A stretch of 64,000 nucleotides of DNA from Imbricaverruca yamaguchii. Its lineage: Eukaryota; Arthropoda; Thecostraca; Neoverrucidae. The notes beneath the pieces are model-generated. The model did not search any database and was not told where the DNA came from. It worked only from the letters and a program-made list of their open reading frames with translations. Numbering within the stretch: the stretch's first letter is position 1; each line of letters opens with the position of its first letter. Below, in pieces: positions 49,583 to 61,592 of this stretch. The stretch is taken from the NCBI GenBank assembly GCA_034440575.1, contig JAOTOL010001304.1, forward strand, positions 213,501-277,500. Direction: 5' to 3'. The translations under genes were made by a program, and so were the position numbers.

Positions 49583-50554
49583 GTGTCATTCGAGTTGCTG
49601 GTGAAGCGACAGATCTCCCGGCTGGAGGAGCCTTCGCTGCGCTGTGTGGAACTGGCGCACGAAGAGATGCAGCGCATCATTCAGCACTGCGGCACAGAGG
49701 TGCAGCAGGAGATGCTGCGCTTCCCCAAGCTGCACGAGCGCATCGTGGACGTGGTGACGCAGCTGCTGCGCGTGCGGCTGCCGCCCACCAACGAGATGGT
49801 GGAGAACCTCGTGCAGATCGAGCTGTCCTACATCAACACCAAACACCCCGACTTCCACAAGGACGCGGCGCTGGCGTCGTCGCTCATCAAGAACGCCGAG
49901 GAGGACAGCCGGCAGCAGCGGCACCGGCCCAGTCGGCCGGCGCCAACTGCCGGCCAGCAGCAGGTGGCGCCAGCTGGCGGCCAGCAGGTGGCGCTGCTCA
50001 ATAGCGCCGCCGACGAGCAGCCGCCGCGCAACCGGCTGGTGAAATACTCGAGCGACTCGCAGGTGGTCAACGGAAACTGGCTGGCGCAGCTGATGCCGTC
50101 GCGCGGCGGCGAGGAGGGCGGCGCCGCGTCGGCCGACAGCACGCCGCCGGCCACGCCGCAGCACGGCGGCCGCGGCGACACGGCCGCCACCACGCCCGGC
50201 AAGCCCGTCAACCTGCTGCCAGAGGTGCCCTCGCAGCCGGGCCGCAAGCTGTCGGAGCGCGAGCAGCGCGACTGCGAGGTGATCGAGCGGCTCATCAAGT
50301 CCTACTTCTACATCGTGCGCAAGTCGATTCAAGACACGGTGCCGAAGGCGATCATGCACTTCCTAGTTAACTACGTCAAGGACAACGTGCAGTCGGAGCT
50401 GGTGTCGAAGCTCTACAGTCCGGCCGAGATAGACGTGTTGCTCTCAGAATCGCCGCACATCGCCCAGCGACGCCGCGAGAGTGCGGAGATGCTGCGCGCG
50501 CTGCAGCGCGCCAGCGCCATCATCAGTGAAGTGCGCGAGACGCACGTGTGGTAG
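49583..50554 (+). CDS. Drp1: Drp1, exon 3
   Basis: Encodes residues 419-741 and the TAG stop, following the acceptor GTCGCCGTCAG. It begins [20 protein letters not shown] (stalk), continues through [16 protein letters not shown] and [11 protein letters not shown], then a variable B-insert (about 519-638) of low complexity rich in Gln, Ala, Gly, Ser and Pro. The GTPase effector region follows: [49 protein letters not shown] and the ending ETHVW. Ser642 in RKLS corresponds to the human Ser637 site controlled by PKA and calcineurin, so that switch appears conserved. The insert is unlike the human one, as is normal for this region. No frame damage. Confidence 0.93.
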   Translation: MSFELLVKRQISRLEEPSLRCVELAHEEMQRIIQHCGTEVQQEMLRFPKLHERIVDVVTQLLRVRLPPTNEMVENLVQIELSYINTKHPDFHKDAALASSLIKNAEEDSRQQRHRPSRPAPTAGQQQVAPAGGQQVALLNSAADEQPPRNRLVKYSSDSQVVNGNWLAQLMPSRGGEEGGAASADSTPPATPQHGGRGDTAATTPGKPVNLLPEVPSQPGRKLSEREQRDCEVIERLIKSYFYIVRKSIQDTVPKAIMHFLVNYVKDNVQSELVSKLYSPAEIDVLLSESPHIAQRRRESAEMLRALQRASAIISEVRETHVW

Positions 50555-50659
50555 CCCCAGCGGATGCGGTAGCGCCTGCGAGTGGGCTAGTGGGCGATGC
50601 GGCCAGCGGCTGCTCCGCGCATGATACCGATATTAATGGAGAAGGGGTGATGAGTGGAA

Positions 50660-50800
50660 GACAGGCGACGACCGGCAGGAGGATGGGATACGAGCGACGA
50701 CCGGCAGGAGGGTGGGATACGAGCGACGGCCGCCAGGAGGGTGGGATCCGAGCGACGACCGGCAGGAGGTTGGGATGCGGGCGACGACCGGGTAGATGTA
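50660..50800 (+). repeat. 29-bp tandem repeat, about 5 copies
   Basis: Units contain GACGACCGGCAGGAGGGTGG followed by GATACGAGC. It begins about 105 bp after the Drp1 stop, so it is probably in the 3' UTR. Confidence 0.85.
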
Positions 50801-50837
50801 AAAGACGCGCGACAACGGGGATGTTGGCGAGAGCGTG

Positions 50838-51110
50838 GGTCAGTGACTATGACAACTCTTGTGATGGCGTATGTCGATGTAACCCAGCACGGGGAGGTCA
50901 GTGGTCGTACGTCAGTGACTGACGACGACTCTCGTGATGGGGCGTGCCGGTGTAACCCAGTACGGAGATACGAGTGGTCGTGTCAGTGACTGACGACGAT
51001 TCTTGTTGTGATGGCGCGTGCCGGTGCAGCCCAGTACGGAAATATGAGTGGTCGTGTCAGTGACCGGGACGACGATTCTTGTTGTGATGGCGCGTGCCGG
51101 TGCAGTCTAG
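50838..51110 (+). repeat. 71-75 bp tandem repeat, about 3.8 copies
   Basis: Units start GTCAGTGAC and contain TGTGATGGCGCGTGCCGGTG and CCCAGTACGGAAATATGAGT. It follows closely on the 29-bp array. Confidence 0.85.
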
Positions 51111-51907
51111 GTCACCGCCGTGTATTGCTGTGTCCGTCGGCCACGTTGTGTGTTGATTTGCGGCCAGCAATGCCACCGCCATGGCGGACGACTATTGGAA
51201 GCAACAGCTGGCAGTAGCTGTGGTGCTGGCGCCGTGGCATGGCTTACTGCGAGCGTGTGTGTGGCACAAGGATGGCTCCTGTGATGCAGCCAAGTGGCCG
51301 TCTTTTTCACGTGGATCGGCCAGTGTCAGATGTCAAAGTATAGGTGATGTGCAGCCGTCCGCCTATCGTTTGGTCCCGTACGACGGAGTTGGTGGAGGCG
51401 CACTCTGCAGTCTGAGGTGACTACTGCGGATAAGGCTTCATGGCCGCAGTCGTGATCGACTTTCATCTGACACAACGTTGCTCCACACCGAATTAATACA
51501 CCATCCTCCGCTGAATGATCCAGAAGCGGCATTTGTAGAACAATTTCCGATCGAGAGGATAGCTGCCTGTTCCAATCAGAACGTTAGGAGTGTCCACGGC
51601 GCTATCGGCTGGTGTTTTCTTCATTAAGTGTGTGTTGGGCACCCACAGCAATTGTAAAATGTAACGTTGATATATCGGAGGACGCCCTAGACCTTTCCCG
51701 TTTGTGTTTTAAGTTTCTCTGTCTGACAGTGAAGTGCTTGGAGGCGATGATCTGCCAAGGTTGTGTCGAGTAGGACAGGCGGTATACCCCTTTTGCGTTT
51801 CCGCTGCATAACCGTTTGCACCTTTATTGCAACAGGAATGCGTTCAATGTTGCATGCGACTCGATTGCGCGTTACCTGACGGACTGGTTTTCAAAGTTGC
51901 ATGCGAC
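51111..51907. other. non-coding DNA
   Basis: No gene or repeat that I can support. No clear AATAAA was found to mark the Drp1 mRNA end. Confidence 0.45.
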
Positions 51908-52440
51908 TGGTTCATCCCTCCAGATGGTACTCATCCCTCCAGATGGTGCTCATCCCCACAGATGGTGCTCATCCCCACAGATGGTGCTCATCCCCACAGA
52001 TGGTGCTCATCCCTCCGGATGGTGTACATCCCCTAGCTGGTGCTCATCCTTCCAGGTGGTACTCATCCCTCCAGATGGTGTTCATACCCACAGATAGTGC
52101 TAATCCCCACAGATGGTGCTCACCCCTCCAGATGGTGCTCATCCCTCCAGATGGTGCTCTCCCCTCCAGATTATGTGCATCCCCAGCTCGTGCTCATCCC
52201 TCCAGCTGGTGCTCATCCCTCCAGCTGGTGCTCACCCCTCCAGATAGTGTGCATCCCTCCAGGTGGTGCTCACCCCTCCAGATAGTGCTCATCCCTCCAG
52301 ATGGTGTGGATCCCCCGGCAGGTGCTCATCCCTCCAGATAGTGCTCATCCCTCCAGATGGTGCTCACCCCTCCAAATGGTGCTCACCCCTCCAGATGATG
52401 TCCATCCTTTCAGATGATGCTCATCCCTCCAGCTATCACT
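51908..52440 (+). repeat. 19-bp minisatellite, about 28 copies
   Basis: Units resemble ATCCCTCCAGATGGTGCTC with variants ATCCCCACAG and CACCCCTCCAG. The period is not a multiple of three, so all frames carry similar 19-residue patterns; these ORFs are artefacts. Confidence 0.93.
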
Positions 52441-53050
52441 GTATCCGGGAGCGAGTTTGGTTCAGCTCGTAGTGTTTCGTTTTTTTGCGACGTTTTTGTC
52501 CTTGCCTTTTTGTATTTACTTGCCTTTCCGAACAGCACGCCTTTACCTTGCCAAATGTGACCCCAGTTACTCCACAAGGATGGCTCCACATTCAAGAGAG
52601 ACGCGGGACAGCTCCAATGGCAATGTTGGCTATGCTGGACCGTTATTTCAATATGCTGTGAAGGGTGCGTCAAATTTATCAGGTGCGGCGCTCACCTAGC
52701 AAAATAGGGCGTTTGTTCCAAATAGTAGCACCCAGAAGTGTCTATGCTAATACTGTCGACAGAAACGTTCGGGCATCTCAGGACGGTGCGTACTTCTGCA
52801 TTAAGGGTGCAAAATTTAACAACTTCAAGGCAGCGCCTTTATTTTTAACCGAAGTATCACCTGGCCTTAAAAAGTGTCTCACTCCAGAGGGAGAATCGTC
52901 TGCCCCCGATGGCGGCTGCAATTTCAAAGCACTCAACTGCTGAGTGTACCTATCTTGTCGGGGGAGGAGCACGTGCAGCCGATGATGAGCCGCATTTTCC
53001 AAGGGAAGTGCCGGGATGGCCCACAGGTGCTCCTGCATTTTGAAGGCATA
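52441..53050. other. non-coding DNA
   Basis: No gene recognised on either strand. Confidence 0.45.
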
Positions 53051-53172
53051 TGGCTGTCCGGGTGGGCATCTGTATTGACGGGATAAGACCCTGGCTGTCC
53101 GGGTGGGCATTGTATTGGCGAGATAAGACCCTGGCTGTCCGGGTGGGCATCTGTATTGGCGGGATAAGACCC
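53051..53172 (+). repeat. 41-bp tandem repeat, 3 copies
   Basis: Units contain GGCTGTCCGGGTGGGCATCT and TATTGGCGGGATAAGACCCT. The second unit lacks one C. Confidence 0.9.
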
Positions 53173-53578
53173 TGGCCGACCCGGACGGGTGTCGACATCT
53201 TCAGTTTGTGTTGCATTTTGCAGATTATAGCTGAGTCGACTGGTTGGGTGGCCAACTGGTTCCACCGGATGAACATTCGCCAACCGAGCTACGTGCCACC
53301 CGAGTCCCTGCTCGCCTTTGACCAGTTCCCGAAGGCATTCTATTACCCATGACATGGACATCGAGGACGCGCCGAAAGCCAGGTTATCGTCCTGTAATGG
53401 GATAGGAGACCTAGTCAAGGTTGCAGTTCCTTTGGAGATGGGTGCTCCTGTGGTCTGGCCTCTCGGCACACACGGAGGATAGATACCCTCGTTTTCCCTA
53501 TGTCCCTTGTTGAATGTGTTTTTGCACGCTACTTGACTGATCATTTAAGAACAAGAAACGTTTGTTTTGTAGCCAGCA

Positions 53579-53631
53579 TGGCTGCTATATGACCAAAGTA
53601 GGCGATTCGCCCTAAAGCCCTAATAACTAAC
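53579..53631 (+). mobile_element. 53-bp SINE-tail insertion
   Basis: Contains CTATATGACCAAAGTAGGCG and CCCTAATAACTAAC. Flanks TTTTGTAGCCAGCA (53565-53578) and TTCTGTAGCCAACA (53632-53645) look like an aged 14-bp target-site duplication. Confidence 0.6.
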
Positions 53632-54013
53632 TTCTGTAGCCAACAAAAACAGTCGTAATGTTGGTGATGGTGGGAATCTAGGGCATTGGCATGCGTGGGA
53701 AGTGCCCCATTGCGGTTTTGTTGTCCATATCCCTATTGTCAGCCGGCCGGGGCGACGCCGGTGCTTGATCCCTGCTCTAACGTTGGGTCGTCTCCCTGAG
53801 TCCACCGTGGCGGCGCGCTTAGTAATGTCTAGCCTGACCACTTGCAAAATATGATTTGGCTTCTTCCAGCCATGTTGAGCATTGGCATTGCCATTGATAT
53901 TACAATTGATATGTTGTCATTGGTATTACCATTGAAATGTTGCCATTAATCATTGGTATTGCATGAACAAGATACGTGTCAGAAGTCACGATCATATTGA
54001 ATAACTTACGAAA

Positions 54014-54490
54014 ATGCAGCCCACCGCGGGCGAGGAGACCCTCCGCCACGCCTGTACACACCAACTGATATTCACATTCAACACCCGCAGTCTCCCTCGC
54101 GCGCAAGAAGCCTGCAATAGGTACACGCTCGCACCACGTGCGCCCATCCCGCAGCGCTGTCAAACCTGCCAGCGCTACTGCCACCCCAGGATGTGGGGAG
54201 GGGGAGTGTGCCGCAGCACAACACCTGCACGTGGCACTTGTGCTGGCACACGTCGCATGGACACTTGCACCAGCGACGCTCGCCTCGGTTGTGGCGAGAA
54301 CCACAGCTGGGATTGAGGGGTGACCTCGGTGGTGAGCAGAGAAGGAAGTTATCCGTGTCGTTCACCTTGACGGCTGGACCTTTCCCCAGACAGGGCCACG
54401 GGTCCACGACCAGCGGCAGGACCCGTACGTTGCACAGAACCAGGTGCGCCATCACCACCAGCAGATGCAGGCGCAAGAGTTCACTACTGC
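54014..54490 (+). pseudogene. gag-like zinc-knuckle remnant A
   Basis: The plus-strand translation includes IPQRCQTCQRYCHP, a Cys-rich VCRSTTPARGTCAG, and CGENH, matching zinc knuckles of a retroelement ORF1/gag after a few frameshifts. The DNA from about 54020 to 54490 aligns with 56830-57320. Degraded and inactive. Confidence 0.5.
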
Positions 54491-54904
54491 CACGCACACA
54501 GTACAGCAATAAGCACAGCAACCCAGTTACCAAACACGATGGCAGCAAATCACTCTCACACCATCCACACCACTCATGTCTCCCTCCCCTTCCCCACACA
54601 AATGCACCAATGCCCACGCCGACACCGGGCCAATCACAACATGAGTCACACAAGCGTGCAAAACAGGCACAACCCAGACTACTAGAGTGCCACAACACAA
54701 CACGCTAACTATCACCCATGCTATTATCACGATATCATACACGAGAACTGAAGCCATCGCCTTTACTACACAAACACCGACCCGCTACCTACGAATCAAT
54801 CACAGTCTCTGACTCTGCCATCTCAGACAGGGCCTATGACACCTTAGGCATAGTCTGAGACATTTCACCACACAGAGATGTATCACGAACGACAACACGC
54901 TACC

Positions 54905-55331
54905 GTCTCTGTCTGCGCATGTCTCCCTCTCCCTCTTGCTCTCGTCTCTGTCTCTGTCTCTATCTTTGTCTCTGTCTTGTATTTTTTTTTTTTTTTGTTT
55001 TTTTTTTATGTTATTTATTTTTTATATTATGTTATTTATTGTATTTATTTATTTTTATATTTATATATATTTATTATTTATATTTATTTTATATATATGT
55101 ATATTATATATATATATATATATATATTATTTATTTATTTATTTATTATATTATATTATATTATTATATATTATATTATTTTTTTTTTTTTTTTTCTGTG
55201 TCTCTGCCTCTGTATGTGTCTCTGTCTCTGTTTCTCTGTCTCTGTCTCTCTCTCTCTCTCTCTGTATGTGTCTCTGTTCTGTCTCTGTCTCTCCTTCTCT
55301 CTCTCTCCCTCTCTCTTCTCTTCTCTTTCTA

Positions 55332-55386
<55 letters not shown>

Positions 55387-55691
55387 TTATTTTTTATTTA
55401 TTTATTTATTCTTTTATTTATTTATTTATTTTTCTTTTATTCTATTCTATTCTTTTATTTTTTTTATTTATTCTATTTATTTATTTATTTATTTTATCTT
55501 TTTATCTCTATCTTATCTATCTCTAACTTTTTTTTTTTTTTTTTTTTTCTTTTTTTTCTTTCTCTTCTTCTCTTTCCTTTTCTTTTCTTTCTTCTCTTTC
55601 TTCTCTTCCTTTCTATCTCTTCTCTCTTCTCTTCTCTTCTCTCTTCTCTCTTTCTCTTCTCTTTCTTCTCTTCTCCTTCTCTCTTCTCTCT

Positions 55692-55731
<40 letters not shown>

Positions 55732-55740
55732 CCCTCTCTC
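54905..55740 (+). repeat. long pyrimidine-rich low-complexity tract
   Basis: Starts with CTCTGTCTCT repeats, passes through T homopolymers and TTTAT/TATA blocks, a 60-base T run near 55335-55385, and ends in TCTCTT and CTCTCT repeats. Strand asymmetry is almost complete (few G on the plus strand). Long Phe/Leu/Ser/Tyr frames in all three phases are artefacts. No origin or function can be assigned. Confidence 0.95.
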
Positions 55741-56394
55741 CGATTGGTTGCGAACCAATCGCCATTAGCGTCGTATAGTTTGCGTATTTCTTGAGGTTTT
55801 TCCATGAGGAATGTCGTCAAAGCATCTTACAAGATCAGCCAAGATTAGAATGTAAATTTCGCTTTGATCCGTGTGTTGAAGAAAGCGTGAGCACGGGAAA
55901 GAATGCAAATACGCATGAAGAACAAAATGAAATTAGTGTGGCGAAAAAAAGGAGAAAGTATCCACAGATACGGCAGAAGATTTGCATCACTAGAAGAGAC
56001 ACAGCATTTCGCACGTAATGCTGGCAATGCCCGTTAACATGGGACGACGTTTTAAGGATTTTTTAACGGAACCATAGAGCATTGTTGTTGCCTGGTAGCC
56101 ACGAGCAACACTCCGGCGATATCGCAAGGGATTCACCGAAGTCAAGAACGCGCAAGACCAAGCAGGGATTCCGTCTGCCGACGCTGTTGTTGGTCAGTAG
56201 TCTAAACACTGATTCCTTGATTTGTTTGTGCTCTCTTCTTCTATTTTACCCTGCATTTCTAAATAATACGGCTCCGTTCATGTCCATTCGTTACTCCGCT
56301 GGAACCCTGTGTTGCGCTCACCTGCCTTTTTACTCGCAACCACTGGACCTCTTTACGACTCAGCATAGCAACACCAACAGGCAACATACACCGC

Positions 56395-56725
56395 TGACAT
56401 GCATCAAAACTTGGCCTCCGACACAAACACACTCACCGGTGATTACCTGCTCTGCCACCGGGATGGTGGGGGGGGGGGGGGACGGCTATGTACTCCCGTG
56501 ACCCGTACTCCCGTGACCCTGGATGGTGGAGGAAGTGATCACTGGTTTCGCAGGAGACCTTAACACGCACGGCAAGTTAGGCGGTGACGCTTCTGATCCT
56601 GGCATGCGGCGGCACCGATTCATGGATCCTTCCAATAATTCATCGCATTGATGATGCACACATCACATTTATGCCAGCTATGCACAGTGGCACGTCCGAA
56701 GTCATCATCTACACACGGAGTTGGG
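56395..56725 (+). pseudogene. LINE endonuclease remnant
   Basis: Readable across frames: TLTGDYLLCHRDGGGGG, then AGDLNTHGKLGGDASD (the GDxN-type block of AP endonucleases), then ITFMPAMHSGTSEVIIYT. Frameshifts and stops separate the blocks. It lies just upstream of gag remnant B. Confidence 0.5.
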
Positions 56726-56829
56726 CTGGATGATGGGGAGGCTTCAGTCCTTGACATTCAAGTTTGAAGGTCAGGATTTTTTTTCGCCGTCTGCAGGCCC
56801 CTTGTTCCCACCATACACGCATGGCACAC

Positions 56830-57320
56830 ATCCACTGATGCTCACGTTCAATATCAGCAAGCATGGCTCAGCCTGCATCAGGTACACCGCCACAGCACGT
56901 GCGCTCTTCCTGCAGCGCCGTCAAATGTGTCAGCACTGCGGCCACTACAGGAGATTGATGGGAGGGAGGTGTGCCGTGGCACAACACCTGCGTGCAACAC
57001 TTGTGCCTGCACCACATCACGGACACTTGCATGGGCGCTGCATGACCGAAGCAGTCGATGCGTCCCTAAGCCCAAATAACCCACCAACAGACACTTGCGA
57101 CAGCGAACTGCGGCGCTGCGTCTGCTGCGGCGAGGACCACACCTGCCTGGGACCGGGCGTGCCCTCCGTGTGGGGCGGGGAAGGAAGTCCTCCATCTCGT
57201 TCACCTTGAGGACTGGGCCTTGCTCCGGGAAAGGCTGTGGGTCACGACCAGCGGTCGGCGCGGTCCGTGCCTTGCACAGAGCCGGGTGCGACATTACCAC
57301 TAACGCAGAGTTCAAGACAA
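56830..57320 (+). pseudogene. gag-like zinc-knuckle remnant B
   Basis: Includes LTFNISKHG, CQHCGHYRR, CRGTTPACNTCA (after a frameshift) and CVCCGEDHTC. It is homologous at DNA level to 54020-54490, and the shared part continues as CGTTCACCTTGA ... TTGCACAGA. A 59-bp SINE-tail insertion interrupts it at 57031-57089. The order (endonuclease before gag) suggests rearrangement or two insertions. Confidence 0.5.
57031..57089 (+). mobile_element. 59-bp SINE-tail insertion inside gag remnant B
   Basis: Starts ATGGGCGCTGCATGACCGAA and ends AAGCCCAAATAACCC plus ACCAACA. Flanked by 9-bp repeats GACACTTGC (57022-57030, 57090-57098). The homologous remnant A has no insertion at this place, so the empty site is visible. 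Confidence 0.75.
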
Positions 57321-59690
57321 GACCAGCTGCTGGACGTGAGTCGTGGCTGGCTTAGTTCTCGTGTTGGAGGGCCTGTCGCATGACGAGAACTGAAAATGAG
57401 CATGGAAAGGTGGCGCCCCTCCAGGAGGGCTCGAGTGAACCCGTCCACTTTCCGCTCCATGGATTTGTCAGCCAAAGGCTGATTCCCCTTTCAGAGGAAA
57501 AGGCGGCCTCTGAGACCAGCAGGCGCCCGTTTAAGACGAAAAGGCGCCACTGCAGCATGCTTGGGTGCACCCCTTTCCGTCCAATGATTGTCCTGCCGAA
57601 GACATCGTCTTGGGGACTTTCGCAGCAGTGCATCTCCGAGGAAGTAACGTTACTCCAGACATATGACCAGCCTCTTAAAATTTCTGGATCAACCTCGGCG
57701 ACAATTTGTTCAGTTAAAACATTCAATTTAGGTAAGCACCTTCATTCGCATGAAGCATCCATTATAACACAATGGGGGCTCCTGATGTTCTCGACAATAT
57801 TGTGCTATTAAGGAGCTGTACGTTAACAGGTCCATCTGTTTCCCTCCATGGAGTGTAGGAGGGTTCTTTTTTGCACCTCTGCGCTCAATATCCTACTCGC
57901 ACAAGGAGCGTTGTAGCCAAGGAACTCGATATTACACGAGATTACATCTAGACTCACGGTCTAGACTCACATCGCTGACAATCAGAGGCAAGAAAGTAGT
58001 TTTATGGCGGATTTCGAGCTACGTGGGAATTTGTGGCGACAAGGTATCTGATGCTGCAGCGAAACGTGCTGCTCGGCCACGATGTCACGATGTCTCCCCC
58101 TCCCTCCCGCTGACTTCTATCCAGAAATCACAGGCCTCCACTGCAAAAGGTTCCCGGCAAGCTGGGACGCCATCGTAGGCAACAAGTTGAGAACAAGCAA
58201 CCTCTCTCAGTGAATGGTTATCATCCACTGAAATTGGTGCAGGTGTTGCAAACTCTTTTTGAATTCGCTTGTGTAACTTTTCAATCAAAGTTGTGTAACA
58301 TCGATGACCTAGGTCGAGGCAAAAAGGTCAACCTTCAAAATTGTTTGGTCCCTCTTGAAAATTTCCTGGAAATCACCGACTTGTTCGAAGCTTAAATGCC
58401 TTGTAGTACGTGGCAAAATGAGCAAACGGTATATCTCACGTTTTGTGGAAAATATAAGGTTACTGACCTAAGATCAGATCAATTTTTGTTCCGCTTGGTA
58501 TTTCGACTAAGTATGTACATTTTGTTATGTATCTTTCAAGCTTAGATATGTTTCAATAAATTGCCGACGACACACTCGATCATTATCTAACCACAAAATC
58601 CATGACCTCTGGTGAGGTCAGGACCAAGCCACCGGGACTCATACTAAAAAAATGCAGAGTGCTGATAAACAAGTTCATAAAACTATGATTTGTGACTTTC
58701 CAAACTGAAATTGGACGTTGATCTTGAATTCAGCATCCAATATTACGTCGGACGTGTTTCTGGGCAAAAATGTCATCCGAGTTCAACCGAAGCATTTAGT
58801 GGCCTATTCCCTCGATGTGGGCGCCTCCTTAGATCCTAATGGACTATTGTGAACCCCATGGATCTCAATAAAGACGATTCGCAAACATAAATGCCATCAC
58901 AATTGTACGCTGGAGTCTTGTGCGGTCAATGCCAGGTGCCACGTGACCGCCAGCAGGGACTGGCCGGGACTCGGGTGAATGGACTCGGGTGAAAGCTCAT
59001 GAACAACATACCCTGAATTCCTGTGGTCCAAGTGCACAATATTTGACAGTAGCTGGTGGGGCAGTGAATGGCTGACATAAATATGCTTTGCCCAAAAATA
59101 TTGGTGTTCTAAACCCGTTGTTTGTTTTTTTCCGGATGCTTATATTTGTAATTCGGGTTGCATTTTATGATGTATTCTTGAGTTGTGCTGATCGATTTGA
59201 TATCTTTGAGCTGATGGATGATACCTTGCGATTGTAGAAAGCTTTCATTAAAGAGCTGGAAGAAGAACAACCTAATGCCAAATAATATATTACATAATTC
59301 ACGTCTATACAACATTTTATACATTATGCAGATTATAAAATTACATTGTTTATATAATTGATGCAATATTATTTATAACAATATTATATCCGGTGATTCC
59401 CGAACAATGCGACGTATTTACTTTCGACAGATTAGCCCTGAAAGACATTTAGACATTTGCTATGCGTGGTGATTTCCCTCCATGCCTTGGACCGCTAAAA
59501 CTATAAAAATGTATACCATAATAGGTAAAACAAAACATAGCCATGTTTTGTGGATCATGTGTTTTCTTTACCATCGACATAGTATAACGCGTAATACAAA
59601 TTATTAGTAATACAGGGTCTTGAAATATCTGACGAAACGACTGCCAAAAAGACATACATTACAACATCTAAATATCGTCATCCAATGTAT
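57321..59690. other. non-coding DNA
   Basis: No gene supported. Opposed frames at 57352-57811 (124 and 143 codons) share the same DNA and show no domain. An AGGTCA pair lies at 58601-58620. Confidence 0.45.
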
Positions 59691-60224
59691 CAACTCGTCC
59701 CGTCTCGGGGGTGGGTCTTCAACCACCCCCTCAGGTTTTTCGCGGATAGTGGATGAACGGCGCGCGGTAACGCGCCCAAATTTGGCATACCTTTTCCCAC
59801 ATCAATTGGCATGCTGTTTCAAAATTTTGAAGTCAGGTCATCTAGGGTCAACGAGTTAGTCAATGTCAGGTGAGGTCACCTCCAAAGAAGTTCAACCAGT
59901 CGTCACGCTTGAACGGATACATATATTTTAATGAAACTTTCAGCGTTTGCTTATCTTTAAGGATGCAACAAAACGTACGAGTCGAATTTTTCATTTTTTC
60001 GTTTTTGACTACATATAAATCTTGCGTATTTGCCAAATTGCAGTTCAAATGGGGGATTTCTGGCTAAAGTAAGCATTTTTTATTAGGGCAAGTTGACTTC
60101 CAACAACGTTTCTCGATCTGCTCTACCCATTGGAAAAGGAAAATTAAAGAAAACTTGAAAACTAAAAATTTTGAAATTTCAAAAAACAAGGTTTATTTTT
60201 TTTGGGGGCCAAAAAAATTAAAGC
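59691..60224 (+). mobile_element. 5' part of TTAA-flanked non-autonomous element
   Basis: Homologous to the first about 530 bp of 19045-19887, starting at the CAACTCGTCCCGTCTCGG end (TTAA mutated) and ending in the GGGGGCCAAAAAAATTA region. The 3' third is missing. AGGTCA hexamers at about 59834-59878 are kept. Confidence 0.75.
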
Positions 60225-61403
60225 CCGAATTCGAAATCCGATCGCCTATGTACAGCACTATCGGACGGTATCACCTGATGCATTAGTTGGCTAAAACCCG
60301 GCCAAATGAAGTAATAGTCTACACAAAATAGATAATATTTGTGGAATAAATGAATACATAGAATATTCCATTTCTCAGCTCACCTTCTCAAGTGATTTTG
60401 ATTTCCGCTTCCGTTACTCGATCGTGCATTCAGTGTGTACCGGTGTCTTGCATCTCGGGCATAAATAACGTTCCACCAGAGCCCCACCGACAGAACGAGA
60501 AGAAGCCGAAAGGCACCTGAAGGAATGCCAAGAAGTCATCGGCATAGCGCTTTATAATAAGTGCATGTTAGTTTGAATGTTTTCTCTGTGGTTTTATGGA
60601 ACAGACCTATGCGAAGCAGAGCAGAAATTTTATCGAAGATGCTACTCGCCGCTCATGCGCCCACACGACCGTTCTGGTGTCTCGTCCCCGGCCTCATCGC
60701 GTCAGTTGCCAGCTGACCATCCTAGCCGGGAGCTTTTTGGGCGTGTTAAGCAAATAGAACACTTTCCAGGATGTGGGAGGTCAGCGCAGGTCGTTATTCT
60801 AACCAACTGGGCTGCGGCCGGCAATCTTCCGTAATTCTTGTGCTACGCATGTCTGAATATGGTCTGTTTACCGATTATTCTCCGTGACCATGCCACGACA
60901 TTGGTGGAAATATACTAAATCCATTTTCGAGGTTTGTGGAAAAGTTTGCATCCAAATACTGCCTACATGTATGTAACTTGTATTAATAGAATATCCATCA
61001 GAAAGGAATTGGAGAAAGACTGCATTTGGCCCTCCAAATAGTTTTCAGAATCCTACACTTATGGATGCTCCATCTGTGGGAAATATAAGGAAGGATCTAT
61101 TGGGATTTTTCTGTATCGGATAAGGATGAGGAGGCCGATAAAACATTGTGTTTCTTTACCGGTACGCCAACCTTTACGGTCAATAACACTTCGTCCTGAT
61201 CATGGAGTGATTGGACCTACCAGTGTCTGATCATGACCATTTGTGAAGACCACCAGCTCCCAGATGTCACGGCCACTACACGTGTAGTGAAACACGCAAA
61301 GACTACGACCAGGGCCTCTGATTTACCAATGCTGCCCAGCAGAAGACAACATTTATTGTGCCGGCTGCACCGTGCAAACGCTAAATAATTTTCCACTCCT
61401 CCA
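60225..61403. other. non-coding DNA
   Basis: No gene or element recognised. Confidence 0.45.
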
Positions 61404-61592
61404 TGAGGACAGCATCAGTAGTGGACTGAGGGCAAGAGGACAACATCAGTACTGGACTGAAGCCAAGATAACATCAGTACTGGAATAAGGACAAGAGGAC
61501 AGCTTCAGTACGATGCTGAAGACAAGTGGAAACCAACAGTGCTGGACTGAGGACAAGAGAATAACACCAGTCCTAGACTGAGGACACGAGGG
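61404..61592 (+). repeat. degenerate 31-34 bp tandem repeat
   Basis: About six units with ACATCAGTACTGGACTGAGG and ACAAGAGG in variable spacing. Confidence 0.8.

Noticed and set aside
54878..55820. Membrane-like Phe/Leu/Ile ORFs and Lys/Glu-rich antisense ORFs
   Set aside because: Translation of a low-complexity pyrimidine tract.
57352..57811. Opposed ORFs of 124 and 143 codons
   Set aside because: No recognisable domain and overlapping frames; may be a decayed transposon but no ends were found.
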